DNA from: Mucilaginibacter sp.
GTDB taxonomy: Bacteria; Bacteroidota; Bacteroidia; Sphingobacteriales; Sphingobacteriaceae
Direction: 5' to 3'
NCBI GenBank assembly: GCA_030445275.1
Contig: JAUCSE010000031.1
Span: 1-64,000 of the forward strand
Length of the DNA stretch: 64,000 nucleotides
Shown here: positions 1 through 9,943 of the stretch, piece after piece
Layout: the number at the start of each line of letters is the position of its first letter
Numbering within the stretch: position 1 is the stretch's first letter
Notes under the pieces: model-generated
Seen by the model: only the letters and a program-made list of their open reading frames with translations
What the model was told of the DNA's origin: nothing
Databases searched by the model: none
Program-made: the position numbers and the translations under genes

Positions 1-1
1 G

Positions 2-397
2 ACCAAAGATTTCGGGGTATTTGCCAAGTTAAGTTACAATGATGGCCATACCGAAACCTGGTATTTCACCGAGATCGACCGTTCCCTGAGTTTTGGCGGG
101 GTATTGAAAGGCAATTCCTGGAAACGGCCCGATGATGAACTGGGTTTGGCTTTTGTGGCCAATGGGCTTTCGGCTCCCCATCGTGATTACCTGGCTGCGG
201 GTGGTTATGGCTTTTTAATTGGCGATGGCAAGCTGAATTACGGTCACGAGCTGATTGCCGAACTGTATTATAAAATAAATGCCTATCAAAAGAAATTCTG
301 GCTCAGCCCTGATTACCAATTTATCCTGAATCCGGCTTATAATAAAAATCGTGGACCGGTGAATGTGTTCTCACTCAGGGCGCATGTGGAGTTTTAG
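2..397 (+). CDS. C-terminal part of an outer-membrane porin, possibly OprB-like carbohydrate porin (truncated by window edge)
   Basis: Open frame from base 2 (TKDFGVFAKLSYNDGHTETWYFTEIDRSLSFGG...) to a terminal ...VNVFSLRAHVEF with the aromatic C-terminus of a beta-barrel. Confidence 0.6.
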   Translation, partial: TKDFGVFAKLSYNDGHTETWYFTEIDRSLSFGGVLKGNSWKRPDDELGLAFVANGLSAPHRDYLAAGGYGFLIGDGKLNYGHELIAELYYKINAYQKKFWLSPDYQFILNPAYNKNRGPVNVFSLRAHVEF

Positions 398-404
398 GGG
401 AGAT

Positions 405-716
405 AAAATGACTCACCCCGCCTGTCCGCCATCCGGCGGACGGCCCCCCTCTCTTCGGCTTCGCCAGAAAGAGGGGGATTTTCAAAATACACTTGTCATG
501 CTGAACGCAGTGAAGCATCTATTATACACCATACATATTCACGAACAGATCCTTCGTTCCTCAGGATGACAATCTCTTTTTGTCTTTGCTCTTTTATCCA
601 TTGATCTTTGCTCCATTTTAAAACCCTCTTTCCGGCGAAGCCGAAGAGAGGGTGGTCCATCCGCCGACTGGCGGAGATGACCGGGTGAGTCCAATCGCCG
701 ATTTTGTCTGAACCAT
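405..716. repeat. Composite ~300-bp intergenic palindromic repeat, copy 1
   Basis: Nearly the same ~300 nt recur at 1990-2300 (ctcaccccgcct..ccgccatccggcgg..cttcggcttcgcc..gtcatgctgaacgcagtgaagcatctattatacacc..gccgattttgtctgaacc). Confidence 0.85.
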
Positions 717-830
717 GATCCCTAGGATTAGGGGATTTACATGATTTGCAAATCAAAATCCCAAAAATCTGATAAATCCGCTTAACGGCGAAGCCCTCTT
801 GAACACCATTGAAAAATCCGGGTTCAGGCA
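705..830. repeat. Dispersed gtctgaacc...ggattaggggatt palindrome family
   Basis: Shares gtctgaacc / gggattaacatgatt-like words with 33813-33934; cttaacggcgaagccctcttgaacaccattgaaaaat recurs inverted near 13770. Confidence 0.6.
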
Positions 831-868
831 AATTAATTAATAATCCCCCGTCGTTACAGCACCTTCCC

Positions 869-1873
869 CTACTTATTACGTTTGATAAAAGCTATCAAAC
901 CTGGAAAATATTGATTAGGGTTGTCAATAAAACAGATATGGCCAGCATTTGGTACCACATCATATTGAGCATCAGGAAACAATTTGTTTAGCGTTTTAAT
1001 CTGTTCAGTACTTATAATAAAATCATATTCTCCCCTGATCAGCAAAACGGGAATAGTTATTTTGGGTATCATAGCAGCATAATTCAGCGAAAACGTTGAC
1101 GGTCCTATCTTTTGGGCAACCTCAAAATTCTTATGGATTTTTGTTCTTAAAACCGCATCCGGCAATTTGTTCAGTCTAATTACAAAGCTCCTGGTAAATG
1201 TGCTGTCGAACGCTTCCTGATATACTTGTTTATCATAAGCCAATCCTTTCTCCTTATTCTGAATAAGATCACTATACCTTTTTGTTGAATTGAGTATGCT
1301 GTCGGTTTGGTTATTAATAAAAGAAATTCGTTGATCGAAATCTTTTGGAAACGGATTCATGTCTGAAAATATCATCCCTTTAACGTGGCTTTGATATTTG
1401 TAACTATAAGCAAGAGCAAGCAAAGCACCATAGGAGTGCCCATATATAAAAAACTGGTTGAGTTTTAATCCCTTCCGTACCTGTTCTACCTCTTCAACAT
1501 AGCGGGACACCTTCCAAAGGGCGGTGTCATTTAATTGCTGTTTTGTTGGTTGCTCAGAAAAGTATGACCCAAACTGGTCATAATAATAAATGGTTATTCC
1601 CTGGTTTGGGAGGTACTTTGAAAATATTTCAAAATACTCATGTGATTGGGCAGGGCCGCCATGCAACAACAAAACATTAATTTTTCCGTCTCCAATTTTT
1701 TGAGTCCAAACCCAAAACTTTCCGTCAATCAATATTTTCTTTACTCCCTGCTCATGTTGTTTTTTGTAATATACACTATCTTTCTCCTGACCTTTAGTAA
1801 CCATTGCGGTCAAAAGCAAAAAAAGCGCTATTAAACAAGTCCGTAAATTGGGGAGGGCAAATGGTATGTTCAT
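869..1873 (-). CDS. Secreted alpha/beta hydrolase, proline-iminopeptidase-like
   Basis: Signal peptide; LLLHGGPAQSHEY oxyanion region; IYGHSYGALLAL nucleophile elbow; C-terminal GHICFIDNP histidine. Confidence 0.85.
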   Translation of the reverse strand: MNIPFALPNLRTCLIALFLLLTAMVTKGQEKDSVYYKKQHEQGVKKILIDGKFWVWTQKIGDGKINVLLLHGGPAQSHEYFEIFSKYLPNQGITIYYYDQFGSYFSEQPTKQQLNDTALWKVSRYVEEVEQVRKGLKLNQFFIYGHSYGALLALAYSYKYQSHVKGMIFSDMNPFPKDFDQRISFINNQTDSILNSTKRYSDLIQNKEKGLAYDKQVYQEAFDSTFTRSFVIRLNKLPDAVLRTKIHKNFEVAQKIGPSTFSLNYAAMIPKITIPVLLIRGEYDFIISTEQIKTLNKLFPDAQYDVVPNAGHICFIDNPNQYFPGLIAFIKRNK

Positions 1874-1989
1874 TTTTTTGATTTAGGGTTATGACTATAC
1901 TATTTACACCTGGGTTACAGCCTAATCATTTATCCTTAAAATTTCCTCTGTGTCGTCAATGTGGTTTATAAATGGTGGTGACAGGCGAA

Positions 1990-2300
1990 GCGTTGACTCA
2001 CCCCGCCTATCCGCCATCCGGCGGACGGCACCCCTCTCTTCGGCTTCGCCGGAAAGAGGGGATTTTCAAAATACACTTGTCATGCTGAACGCAGTGAAGC
2101 ATCTATTATACACCATACATGTTCACGGACAGATCCTTCGTTCCTTAGGATGACAATTTCTTTTTGTCTTTGCTCTTTTATCCATTGATCTTTGCTCCAT
2201 TTTAAAACCCTCTTTCCGCCGCGGGCGAAGAGAGAGTGGTCCATCCGCCGACTGGCGGAGATGACCAGGTGAGTCTAATCGCCGATTTTGTCTGAACCCG
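1990..2300. repeat. Composite ~300-bp intergenic palindromic repeat, copy 2
   Basis: Direct repeat of 405-716 with scattered substitutions. Confidence 0.85.
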
Positions 2301-2302
2301 CC

Positions 2303-2326
2303 GTTGTTGGTGTTGTCACCAACAAC
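2303..2326. terminator. 10-bp perfect hairpin downstream of the UbiA-like gene
   Basis: gttgttggtg-ttgt-caccaacaac; no strong T-run, so terminator function is tentative. Confidence 0.4.
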
Positions 2327-2334
2327 ATAATCAT

Positions 2335-3219
2335 CTACCCCCATATCGCCAAAACCCCAAAATAAACCAGCATACAGGCCGAACTCAAAAAATTCATACG
2401 CATGGCATTCTTATAATTAGCATTTGTTGTTGACTGGCCAACCTTATAAAACCAGTAGTTAAAAAATAAAAATATGGGCAGCGCACAAACCACAAAAAAG
2501 TAAAAGTGCAGCATCCTCCCTTGTGAATGCCAGTAATAAAACGACAGCGCTATCCCCAAGGCAAATAATATCCCCGAAAAAACAAAAGAGCCTTTATAGC
2601 CCAGTACCAGGCTCAGCGTCCGGTCGCCGCGACGACTATCCTCTGCATGCTGGTAAACCTGGGTAAGCGGATATGATGCCCCTATTAAGCAGGAACATAT
2701 GGCCCCTGCTACGGTAAAACCGGTGTCCCAATGTCTGAATAAGCTTAGTCCGCTTAATGCGGAGTAGGTGGTATAATAAATAAATGCCCCCTGAAAAAAG
2801 AAAACGGTGAGGAAACTGATGATGGGATATTTTTTTAACCGCGTAGCCGGGTGACTGTACAACTTGGACATAATACCATATACCAACACCGCAAAGGCAA
2901 ATTCCCAATTGATCAAAAAGCCAAGCAAAAAAGCCACCGCTTCCAACAGTATCGAAAAATAATAAAGGCTGATATCAACCTCGGGTGGCTTGGCTAGCAG
3001 GGCAATACTGTCCTCATCCCGGTCAAAATAACTGTTATAACCATTACTTGCCGGGAAAGCCAGTAAATGCCATATGAAGAATACAAGTATAGCCGACGAT
3101 GCGTGAATAACCTGTACCTGGCTAAAGGCAAACAAATATACCGGGAGCAAAAACACAGAAAAAACAAAGCGCAGATGCGCCCATGCCGATGCGGTAGGTA
3201 TTAGCTGTTTAAATTTCAT
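2335..3219 (-). CDS. UbiA-family prenyltransferase
   Basis: Multi-TM protein with NGYNSYFDRDEDS (NxxxDxxxD-type Asp-rich motif). Confidence 0.85.
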   Translation of the reverse strand: MKFKQLIPTASAWAHLRFVFSVFLLPVYLFAFSQVQVIHASSAILVFFIWHLLAFPASNGYNSYFDRDEDSIALLAKPPEVDISLYYFSILLEAVAFLLGFLINWEFAFAVLVYGIMSKLYSHPATRLKKYPIISFLTVFFFQGAFIYYTTYSALSGLSLFRHWDTGFTVAGAICSCLIGASYPLTQVYQHAEDSRRGDRTLSLVLGYKGSFVFSGILFALGIALSFYYWHSQGRMLHFYFFVVCALPIFLFFNYWFYKVGQSTTNANYKNAMRMNFLSSACMLVYFGVLAIWG

Positions 3220-3394
3220 ACAGTAAAGTTTGTTTTTTAAACAGACAAAAAGGCGGTAAAGGCTATAAATTTTTTAAAGGCAACCCTTTATGCCTGCACC
3301 AACGTAATAATCTTAAACATAATGTTCATTTACACTACAGTAAAATTTAATGATGAGTAAAATGTTATGTTTAAAACTACGTTCGTATTCCATG

Positions 3395-3928
3395 ATGAAA
3401 AAAATTTATACAGCTATAATTTTAGCTATTTTAGTAAGCAATAGTTTTGCCCAGGTAAAGCCCACCGTAACCAAATCAGAAATCACCTTTAAAATTAAAA
3501 ACCTCGGCATTAATTGTAATGGCAATTTTACCGGTTTGCAGGCCGATATACAGTTTAAGCCAACTGATCTGACCACCAGTACCATTGAGGCATCTGTTGA
3601 TGCAGCTTCTGTTAATACCGATAACGGCTCGCGCGATAAACACCTGAAAAGTGAGGACTATTTTGATGTGGCCACCTACCCAAAGATCAAGCTCAAATCG
3701 GTATCATTTAAACATAAAAGCGGCAACAACTACATTGGTAATTTTAACGTAACTATAAGAGATAAAACAAAGTTGATCGAAATACCTTTTACGTATACAG
3801 AAACAGGCAATGCGGCTGTGTTTAACGGTAGCTTTAAAATAACCAGGACCGATTTTGGCATCGGCGGTAAAAACCTGATCCTATCAAACGAAGCTACAGT
3901 TACCGTGAATGTGGAAATTAGTAAGTAA
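3395..3928 (+). CDS. YceI-family periplasmic lipid-binding protein
   Basis: Signal peptide MKKIYTAIILAILVSNSFAQ (ORF track begins at 3350); YceI-like SEITFKIKNLGI...TYPKIKLKSVSF...FGIGG. Confidence 0.85.
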   Translation: MKKIYTAIILAILVSNSFAQVKPTVTKSEITFKIKNLGINCNGNFTGLQADIQFKPTDLTTSTIEASVDAASVNTDNGSRDKHLKSEDYFDVATYPKIKLKSVSFKHKSGNNYIGNFNVTIRDKTKLIEIPFTYTETGNAAVFNGSFKITRTDFGIGGKNLILSNEATVTVNVEISK

Positions 3929-3934
3929 ACCGCG

Positions 3935-4043
3935 TTTTAGTATCAAGTATCATGACAGAAGCGTTTTTATATAAACCAGAACATTCAAAAATCTTGATAT
4001 TTGATACTAGCTACTTGATACCAACAACAACTTGATACTAAAA
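3935..4043. repeat. TTGATAC-word palindromic repeat
   Basis: Perfect 13-bp terminal inverted repeat ttttagtatcaag (3935-3947) / cttgatactaaaa (4031-4043) with internal ttgatac copies. Confidence 0.75.
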
Positions 4044-4044
4044 A

Positions 4045-5154
4045 ATGGATAGTTGCATCAGTGCTATTGGGATAGCAAATCCCGACAACCGTATTGCGCA
4101 GGGCGATATTTACCATTTTATGGTGAATGCCTTTGGGCTGGATGCAACTAACGCGGCACGGCTTAAAACTATTTATGACCATTCGGGCATTGATTACCGT
4201 TATTCGGTTATCCCTGATTTTGCCAGCAGCGATCCATCACAATATATCTTTTTTGAACAGACCACTAACCTGGAGCCTTTTCCCGGCACACAGAAACGGT
4301 TAAAGTTTTACGAACAGGAAGCCATAGCTATTGCCATTAAAGCGGTGCAAAACTGCCTGAGTAATTTTGAGGATGGCATTTTACAGCAGATAACGCACCT
4401 GATTACCGTGAGCTGCACCGGCATGCACGCCCCCGGCATCGATATCGAGCTGGTTGAAAAACTGCCCCTGAATCGCGATACCGAGCGTACGTGTATCAAT
4501 TTCATGGGATGCTATGGCGCCATAAATGCCCTGAAAGTAGCCGACTATATTTGCCGGGCCGAACCCAATGCCAAAGTGCTTATCGTAAGTGTAGAGCTTT
4601 GCACCCTGCATTTCCAGAAGGCTAACACGCTTGATAACTGGGTGGCCAACTCGTTGTTCAGCGATGGTGGAGCAGCAGTACTGGTTGAAAATACAGCCAA
4701 TCGTTTAGGCAAGGGAACTTATCTCTCCTTAAAAAACTTTTACACCGAGTTTGTAACTGAGGCCCGCGATGATATGGGTTGGTACGTGGGCAATACCGGT
4801 TTCGAAATGAAATTGACTTCACGGGTATCCAAGCAGATCAAAAAACACATTAAGGATTTAATGGGTCGCTTTTTGCAAAAGGTTAAGGTTGATGCCGGAC
4901 AGGTAACCGCCTATGCGGTACATCCGGGCGGGCGCAAAATATTGGAAGCCGTGGAGAGTGCGTTGGAACTGCCCGAAGAAAGCAATGCCTTCGCCTATCA
5001 AACGCTGCAGGAGTACGGCAATATGTCATCAGCCACGATATTGTTTGTGCTGCAAAAAATGTTGGCAGCGCAAAATTTGAAGGAGCAAACCATCATGAGC
5101 TTTGCCTTTGGCCCGGGACTAACGGTTGAAGGTATGATACTGGAAATGCACTAA
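4045..5154 (+). CDS. Type III polyketide synthase (chalcone/stilbene-synthase-like)
   Basis: Cys in VSCTGMHAPGID, His in AVHPGGRKIL, Asn in YGNMSSATILFVL: the type III PKS catalytic triad contexts. Confidence 0.95.
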   Translation: MDSCISAIGIANPDNRIAQGDIYHFMVNAFGLDATNAARLKTIYDHSGIDYRYSVIPDFASSDPSQYIFFEQTTNLEPFPGTQKRLKFYEQEAIAIAIKAVQNCLSNFEDGILQQITHLITVSCTGMHAPGIDIELVEKLPLNRDTERTCINFMGCYGAINALKVADYICRAEPNAKVLIVSVELCTLHFQKANTLDNWVANSLFSDGGAAVLVENTANRLGKGTYLSLKNFYTEFVTEARDDMGWYVGNTGFEMKLTSRVSKQIKKHIKDLMGRFLQKVKVDAGQVTAYAVHPGGRKILEAVESALELPEESNAFAYQTLQEYGNMSSATILFVLQKMLAAQNLKEQTIMSFAFGPGLTVEGMILEMH

Positions 5155-5157
5155 CCT

Positions 5158-6306
5158 ATGAGCGATATCATTGTAATTGGCGGCGGTTTGGCAGGTTTAT
5201 TCAATGCCATTTTACTCAACCGGGCCGGTTTACAGGTTACCCTGATCGAAAAAAAGACCTACCCCATGCACCGCGTATGCGGCGAATATATATCCAACGA
5301 AGTAATTCCTTTTCTCAGCGCTTTAGATATTGACCTGGAACCCTTGAATGTTGCCCGCATTAACCGGCTGGAAGTTACCGCGGCATCGGGTACTAAACTC
5401 TCGCAAAAACTTGATCTGGGTGGTTTTGGACTAAGCCGTTTCACCTTTGATGATCTGTTATATTGCAAAGCTTTGGCCGAGGGGGTGACGATGATGACTG
5501 ATACCCGGGTAGAGGATGTGCGTTTCGTCAATAATCATTTTGAGGTGGTTACACCTGGCAACGTATTAACCGCGCCACTGGTTATCGGTTCATTTGGTAA
5601 ACGCTCCAATCTTGATCAAAAATTAAAACGCCCTTTCTTTTATAAACGTAGTCCGTACCTGGCTGTAAAGTTTCATGTCAGGATGGATTTCCCGGACGAT
5701 CTGATACAGCTTAACAATTATAAAGACGGCTATTGCGGCGTAAGCAAAGCCGATGGCGATCGCTACTGCATGTGCTATATGGCCCATCGCGATGACCTGC
5801 GTAAATATGGCACGCTGCAGGGATTGGAAGAAAACGTGATCCGCAAGAATCCATACCTGAACGATATTTTCAACAATGCCGAATTTTTAATGGATAAACC
5901 CGAGGTGATCAACGAGATCTCCTTTGAAAAAAAAGCCCCGGTCGACAACCATATCCTGATGAGCGGCGATACCGCCGGTATGATTGCCCCCCTTTGCGGC
6001 AACGGCATGACCATGGCCATCCACTCGGCCAAAATACTATCCGAAATAATCATCAGCCATTATAAACCAGGCAAGTTTAACCTCATTAATAGGGTAGCAC
6101 TCGAAGCAAATTATACCCAAAGCTGGAATAAAGAGTTCGCCCGGCGCTTATGGGTGGGTCGGCAGCTACAGCGTTTATTCGGCAATAATAATACTACAGC
6201 ACTCACTTTAAATTTACTGAAAGGTCTGCCTTCGGTATCTAACTTTTTGATCAGTAAAACACATGGAAAACCAATGGACACGAATTTCACGAATGAGATC
6301 GAATAA
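5158..6306 (+). CDS. FAD-dependent oxidoreductase, geranylgeranyl-reductase-like
   Basis: N-terminal Rossmann IIVIGGGLAGLFNAILLNRAG; SGDTAGMIAPLCGNGMTMA; starts 3 nt after the PKS stop. Confidence 0.9.
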   Translation: MSDIIVIGGGLAGLFNAILLNRAGLQVTLIEKKTYPMHRVCGEYISNEVIPFLSALDIDLEPLNVARINRLEVTAASGTKLSQKLDLGGFGLSRFTFDDLLYCKALAEGVTMMTDTRVEDVRFVNNHFEVVTPGNVLTAPLVIGSFGKRSNLDQKLKRPFFYKRSPYLAVKFHVRMDFPDDLIQLNNYKDGYCGVSKADGDRYCMCYMAHRDDLRKYGTLQGLEENVIRKNPYLNDIFNNAEFLMDKPEVINEISFEKKAPVDNHILMSGDTAGMIAPLCGNGMTMAIHSAKILSEIIISHYKPGKFNLINRVALEANYTQSWNKEFARRLWVGRQLQRLFGNNNTTALTLNLLKGLPSVSNFLISKTHGKPMDTNFTNEIE

Positions 6307-6406
6307 ACACTAATTAATGCTCTATTTAAAGAATTTATACCTATTCGTAAGATTTGTGCTAATTCTATTCGTGAAATCCGATCTCATTCGTGAAATTCGT
6401 GTCTAT
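6274..6406. repeat. TTCACGAA-word palindromic repeat spanning a gene junction
   Basis: Perfect 25-bp inverted arms gacacgaatttcacgaatgagatcg (6277-6301) / cgatctcattcgtgaaattcgtgtc (6379-6403). Confidence 0.9.
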
Positions 6407-7094
6407 GAAGAATCGCTCGGTAGTCCCCGAAATAATGGATGATTTTGATCTGCCAACAAGCGAAATTGCACCTGTTCTGACCGGATTAGGTAAAGTAAAC
6501 TCTTGGTTTGGCGGGCATAAAAGCATCATCAAAGCTTTGGAAAAATTCCCGGTACATACCGGTTACTCCATAAGTGATTGGGGTTGCGGCGGTGGCGATG
6601 CCCTGATCGCGATTCATAAATGGGCCACTAAAAATAAGCTGGACCTAAAATTAACAGGGATCGATGCCGCCCCGGCTGCCATCAGCTTTGCCCGGTCGGC
6701 ATCTGCCGGGTTCCATAATATTGATTATTTGCAGGCCGATGTTATTAATAATATTGACAAAATAAAACCTGCTGATATCATCATAAATAACCTCTTTACC
6801 CACCATTTTGATGACGAAAACTGGATAAAACTGATCAAAAACATGCAATTATCGGCACAAAAAGGCATCATTATTACCGATTTGCACCGTCATTGGCTAT
6901 TATATTACGCTGTTATTGCCATTACGCACGCATTTACCCGCAATAAAATGGTACGCAATGACGGACCCTTATCGGTAAAGCGGGCATTCAAAAAACGGGA
7001 GTTGGTGGCCTTGCTAAAAGCCGCGCAAATTATTAACTATAATTTAACATGGCATTGGCCATTCCGCTGGGCTTTAGTCATCTACAAATCGTAA
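6405..7094 (+). CDS. Class I SAM-dependent methyltransferase
   Basis: SDWGCGGGDALIAIHKWA motif I; ORF track starts at GTG 6390 inside the repeat, ATG at 6405 looks more likely. Confidence 0.85.
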   Translation: MKNRSVVPEIMDDFDLPTSEIAPVLTGLGKVNSWFGGHKSIIKALEKFPVHTGYSISDWGCGGGDALIAIHKWATKNKLDLKLTGIDAAPAAISFARSASAGFHNIDYLQADVINNIDKIKPADIIINNLFTHHFDDENWIKLIKNMQLSAQKGIIITDLHRHWLLYYAVIAITHAFTRNKMVRNDGPLSVKRAFKKRELVALLKAAQIINYNLTWHWPFRWALVIYKS

Positions 7095-7103
7095 CTTTAC
7101 GAT

Positions 7104-8168
7104 ATGAATTTGCGTGTACTGGTTTTAATAACCGCCCTGGGCGTGGCTATAACGCTATCAGCTGTTAACTTTTACTTTCAGCACAAATGGTATGATGTAA
7201 TGGTAACCTTTCTGGCTACATTGGTTACCAGTTATGTAGTTTTTTATTACCTCATTGAAAAATACATATACTCGCGCATCAAGCTCATTTACAAGCTTAT
7301 ACACAACCTAAAACTGGGCCGCGATCTGCGTGATGCACTTGGCGAACACGTAAGTGTGAACCCGATTAATGATGTAGAGCAGGAGGTAAAGGAGTGGGCC
7401 AAGCAAAAGAAAATAGAAATTGATGAGCTTCGCAAACAGGAAAAATTCCGCCGCGACTTCCTGTCAAACATATCACATGAGTTTAAAACGCCTCTTTTTG
7501 CTATACAGGGATACATTGAAGCCTTGCAGGATGATGACTTTGACGATCGTGAAATGGCTCGCCAGTTTTTGGATAAAGCATCAAAAAATGTGGATCGCCT
7601 GAGTTATCTGATCCAGGATCTGGATGAAATATCGAAGCTTGAATCGGGCGAAATACCTATTAATTACAGCAAATTCAAGATCAACGACCTGATTAAGGAG
7701 GTTTTTGAATCATTGGAGATCAAAGGCAAACAGTACCATATTAAATTAATATTTAAACAAAAATACGATGAAGGCATATTGGTATATGCCGACCGCGAAA
7801 AAATACGGCAGGTACTGGTTAACCTGATCGATAACTCTTTTAAGTATGGCAAGGAAGAGGGCAGCACTTCGGTAAGTCTTTTTGTACTGCATGACCAGGT
7901 ACTGATTGAGGTAACAGACGATGGCATCGGCATTGAAGAAAAGTTCCTGCCACGCTTGTTTGAGCGGTTTTATCGTACGGATACCAGCCGGTCAAGGCAA
8001 ATTGGTGGCTCAGGGTTAGGGTTGGCCATTGTAAAACATATTATTGAGGCCCACCAGCAAACCATTAATGTACGCAGCACTGAAGGGCTGGGTTCAACAT
8101 TCGGGTTTACTCTGCAAATAGCCAAACAAACCTTGCCTTTCCCCAGTATACCCGTGTTAAAGAGTTAA
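7104..8168 (+). CDS. Membrane sensor histidine kinase, PhoR-like
   Basis: Two N-terminal TMs; H-box FLSNISHEFKTPL; N box VLVNLIDNSFKYG; GSGLGLAIVKHI. Confidence 0.9.
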   Translation: MNLRVLVLITALGVAITLSAVNFYFQHKWYDVMVTFLATLVTSYVVFYYLIEKYIYSRIKLIYKLIHNLKLGRDLRDALGEHVSVNPINDVEQEVKEWAKQKKIEIDELRKQEKFRRDFLSNISHEFKTPLFAIQGYIEALQDDDFDDREMARQFLDKASKNVDRLSYLIQDLDEISKLESGEIPINYSKFKINDLIKEVFESLEIKGKQYHIKLIFKQKYDEGILVYADREKIRQVLVNLIDNSFKYGKEEGSTSVSLFVLHDQVLIEVTDDGIGIEEKFLPRLFERFYRTDTSRSRQIGGSGLGLAIVKHIIEAHQQTINVRSTEGLGSTFGFTLQIAKQTLPFPSIPVLKS

Positions 8169-8215
8169 CATTAACTTAACATAACAACCGTACCTTTACC
8201 CTAATTTTAAGCATT

Positions 8216-8866
8216 ATGTCACTTAACAGCATATTCCAATATTTTGTACCCAAGGACAAGAAGATATTTTTTCCTTTATTTGAGCAAGCCGCAAACAATG
8301 TAGTTATTATGGCTACCGTATTGGTTGAAGCTGTTAACTCCAATAATCCTGCTACACAGGAAGAATTATACAAACAGATTGATAAATTAGAGAACAAAGG
8401 CGATGAGCTAACCCACCAGATATACCTGGAACTGGGTAAAAACTTTATCACTCCCTTTGACCGCGAAGATATACATGCCCTGGCTACAGCTATTGATGAT
8501 GTGGCTGATTATATTCATGGGGCCGCAAACCGCATGAGTCTTTATAAAATAGATGACTTTAACGAGCATATCCGCAAACTGTCTGACCTGATATTGCAGG
8601 CCAGCATTGACCTGGAAAAAGCGGTAAAGGAATTAAAGGATTTAAGGAACGTACGCAACATTGCCGATTCCTGCATCAGGATAAACAGTGTGGAAAACCA
8701 GGCCGATTATGTTTTTGACCGTGCCGTTGCCGATTTGTTCTTGTACGAAAAGGATGCTATCCGCCTGATAAAATATAAAGAAATACTTGCTGCTCTGGAA
8801 ACCGCCACAGATATGTGCGAAGATGCGGCAAACGTTATGGAATCAATTTTAGTTAAAAACGCTTAA
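8216..8866 (+). CDS. DUF47 / PhoU-like protein, PiT accessory
   Basis: Helical DUF47 sequence (LENKGDELTHQIY...DREDIHALATAIDDVADYI) directly upstream of PiT. Confidence 0.9.
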   Translation: MSLNSIFQYFVPKDKKIFFPLFEQAANNVVIMATVLVEAVNSNNPATQEELYKQIDKLENKGDELTHQIYLELGKNFITPFDREDIHALATAIDDVADYIHGAANRMSLYKIDDFNEHIRKLSDLILQASIDLEKAVKELKDLRNVRNIADSCIRINSVENQADYVFDRAVADLFLYEKDAIRLIKYKEILAALETATDMCEDAANVMESILVKNA

Positions 8867-8886
8867 GCATACCTAATCATCATTAA

Positions 8887-9906
8887 ATGGTTTCCGTTGT
8901 TACCCCTCTACTTGTTGTTGTTATTGCCCTGGCGCTTATTTTTGATTACACAAATGGTTTTCATGATGCAGCCAACTCTATTGCCACTATAGTATCAACC
9001 AAGGTGTTAACACCATTTCAGGCTGTGTTAATGGCTGCTATATTTAACTTTATAGCCTATTTTTTTATAAAAGACCATAAAGTTGCCAATACCGTATCAA
9101 AAATTGTATTAGAACACTTTGTAACCATTCATGTTATACTCGCTGGTTTAATAGCGGCCATCTCCTGGAACCTGATCACCTGGTGGTTTGGTATACCCTC
9201 CAGTTCATCACATACGCTTATAGGCGGCTTTGCGGGTGCCGGTATGACAAATGCGCTATATATGCATGCTAATCCGCTTAATGCTATTGAAATGCATTAC
9301 GTGTTAACCATCGTAGCCTACATTGTTTTAGCGCCATTTATAGGCTTAATTATAGCCTACATTGTAACCATTGTCATATTACACCTGTGCAAACGGGCCA
9401 GACCAGCCGTTGCCGAGCGTTGGTTTAAAAGAGCCCAGCTGGTATCAGCCGCAGCGTTGAGTTATGCGCATGGGGGCAATGATGCGCAAAAGGTAATGGG
9501 TATACTGTACGTAACCCTGGTTACATCAAACGTAATAAAGAGCGGAGCACCAATGCCCGAGTGGATACCACTGGCTTGTTACTCAGCTATAGCTGCCGGA
9601 ACCATGTCGGGCGGATGGAAAATTGTTAAAACCATGGGATCAAAGATCACCAAGGTAACACCGTTAGAGGGTGTGAGCGCTGAAACCGCGGGTGCAATAA
9701 CTTTATTCATCACTGAAAGATTTGGTATCCCGGTATCAACTACGCATACTATTACAGGTTCAATCATAGGGGTAGGCTTAACCAAACGTGTTTCAGCGGT
9801 ACGTTGGGGTGTAACCATTAACCTGGTTTGGGCATGGATTATCACTATACCTATCTCGGCGCTTATTGCAGCCGGTGTATTTGCTTTATTAAAGGTTATA
9901 GGATAA
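8887..9906 (+). CDS. pit: PiT-family inorganic phosphate transporter
   Basis: DYTNGFHDAANSIATIVSTK and SYAHGGNDAQKVMG signature repeats. Confidence 0.95.
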   Translation: MVSVVTPLLVVVIALALIFDYTNGFHDAANSIATIVSTKVLTPFQAVLMAAIFNFIAYFFIKDHKVANTVSKIVLEHFVTIHVILAGLIAAISWNLITWWFGIPSSSSHTLIGGFAGAGMTNALYMHANPLNAIEMHYVLTIVAYIVLAPFIGLIIAYIVTIVILHLCKRARPAVAERWFKRAQLVSAAALSYAHGGNDAQKVMGILYVTLVTSNVIKSGAPMPEWIPLACYSAIAAGTMSGGWKIVKTMGSKITKVTPLEGVSAETAGAITLFITERFGIPVSTTHTITGSIIGVGLTKRVSAVRWGVTINLVWAWIITIPISALIAAGVFALLKVIG

Positions 9907-9943
9907 TTTTTTGTGGCATTAATTTTTACTAAATTTAACCACC

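Noticed and set aside
363-2153. ORFs 363..569 and 1950..2153 encoding near-identical GDFQNTLVMLNAVKHLLYTIH peptides
   Set aside because: Both are translations of the composite intergenic repeat; low coding plausibility and no gene context, so described as repeats rather than a duplicated small gene
6390-6404. GTG start for the methyltransferase (MKFVSMKN...)
   Set aside because: Lies inside the palindromic repeat arm; ATG at 6405 is more plausible
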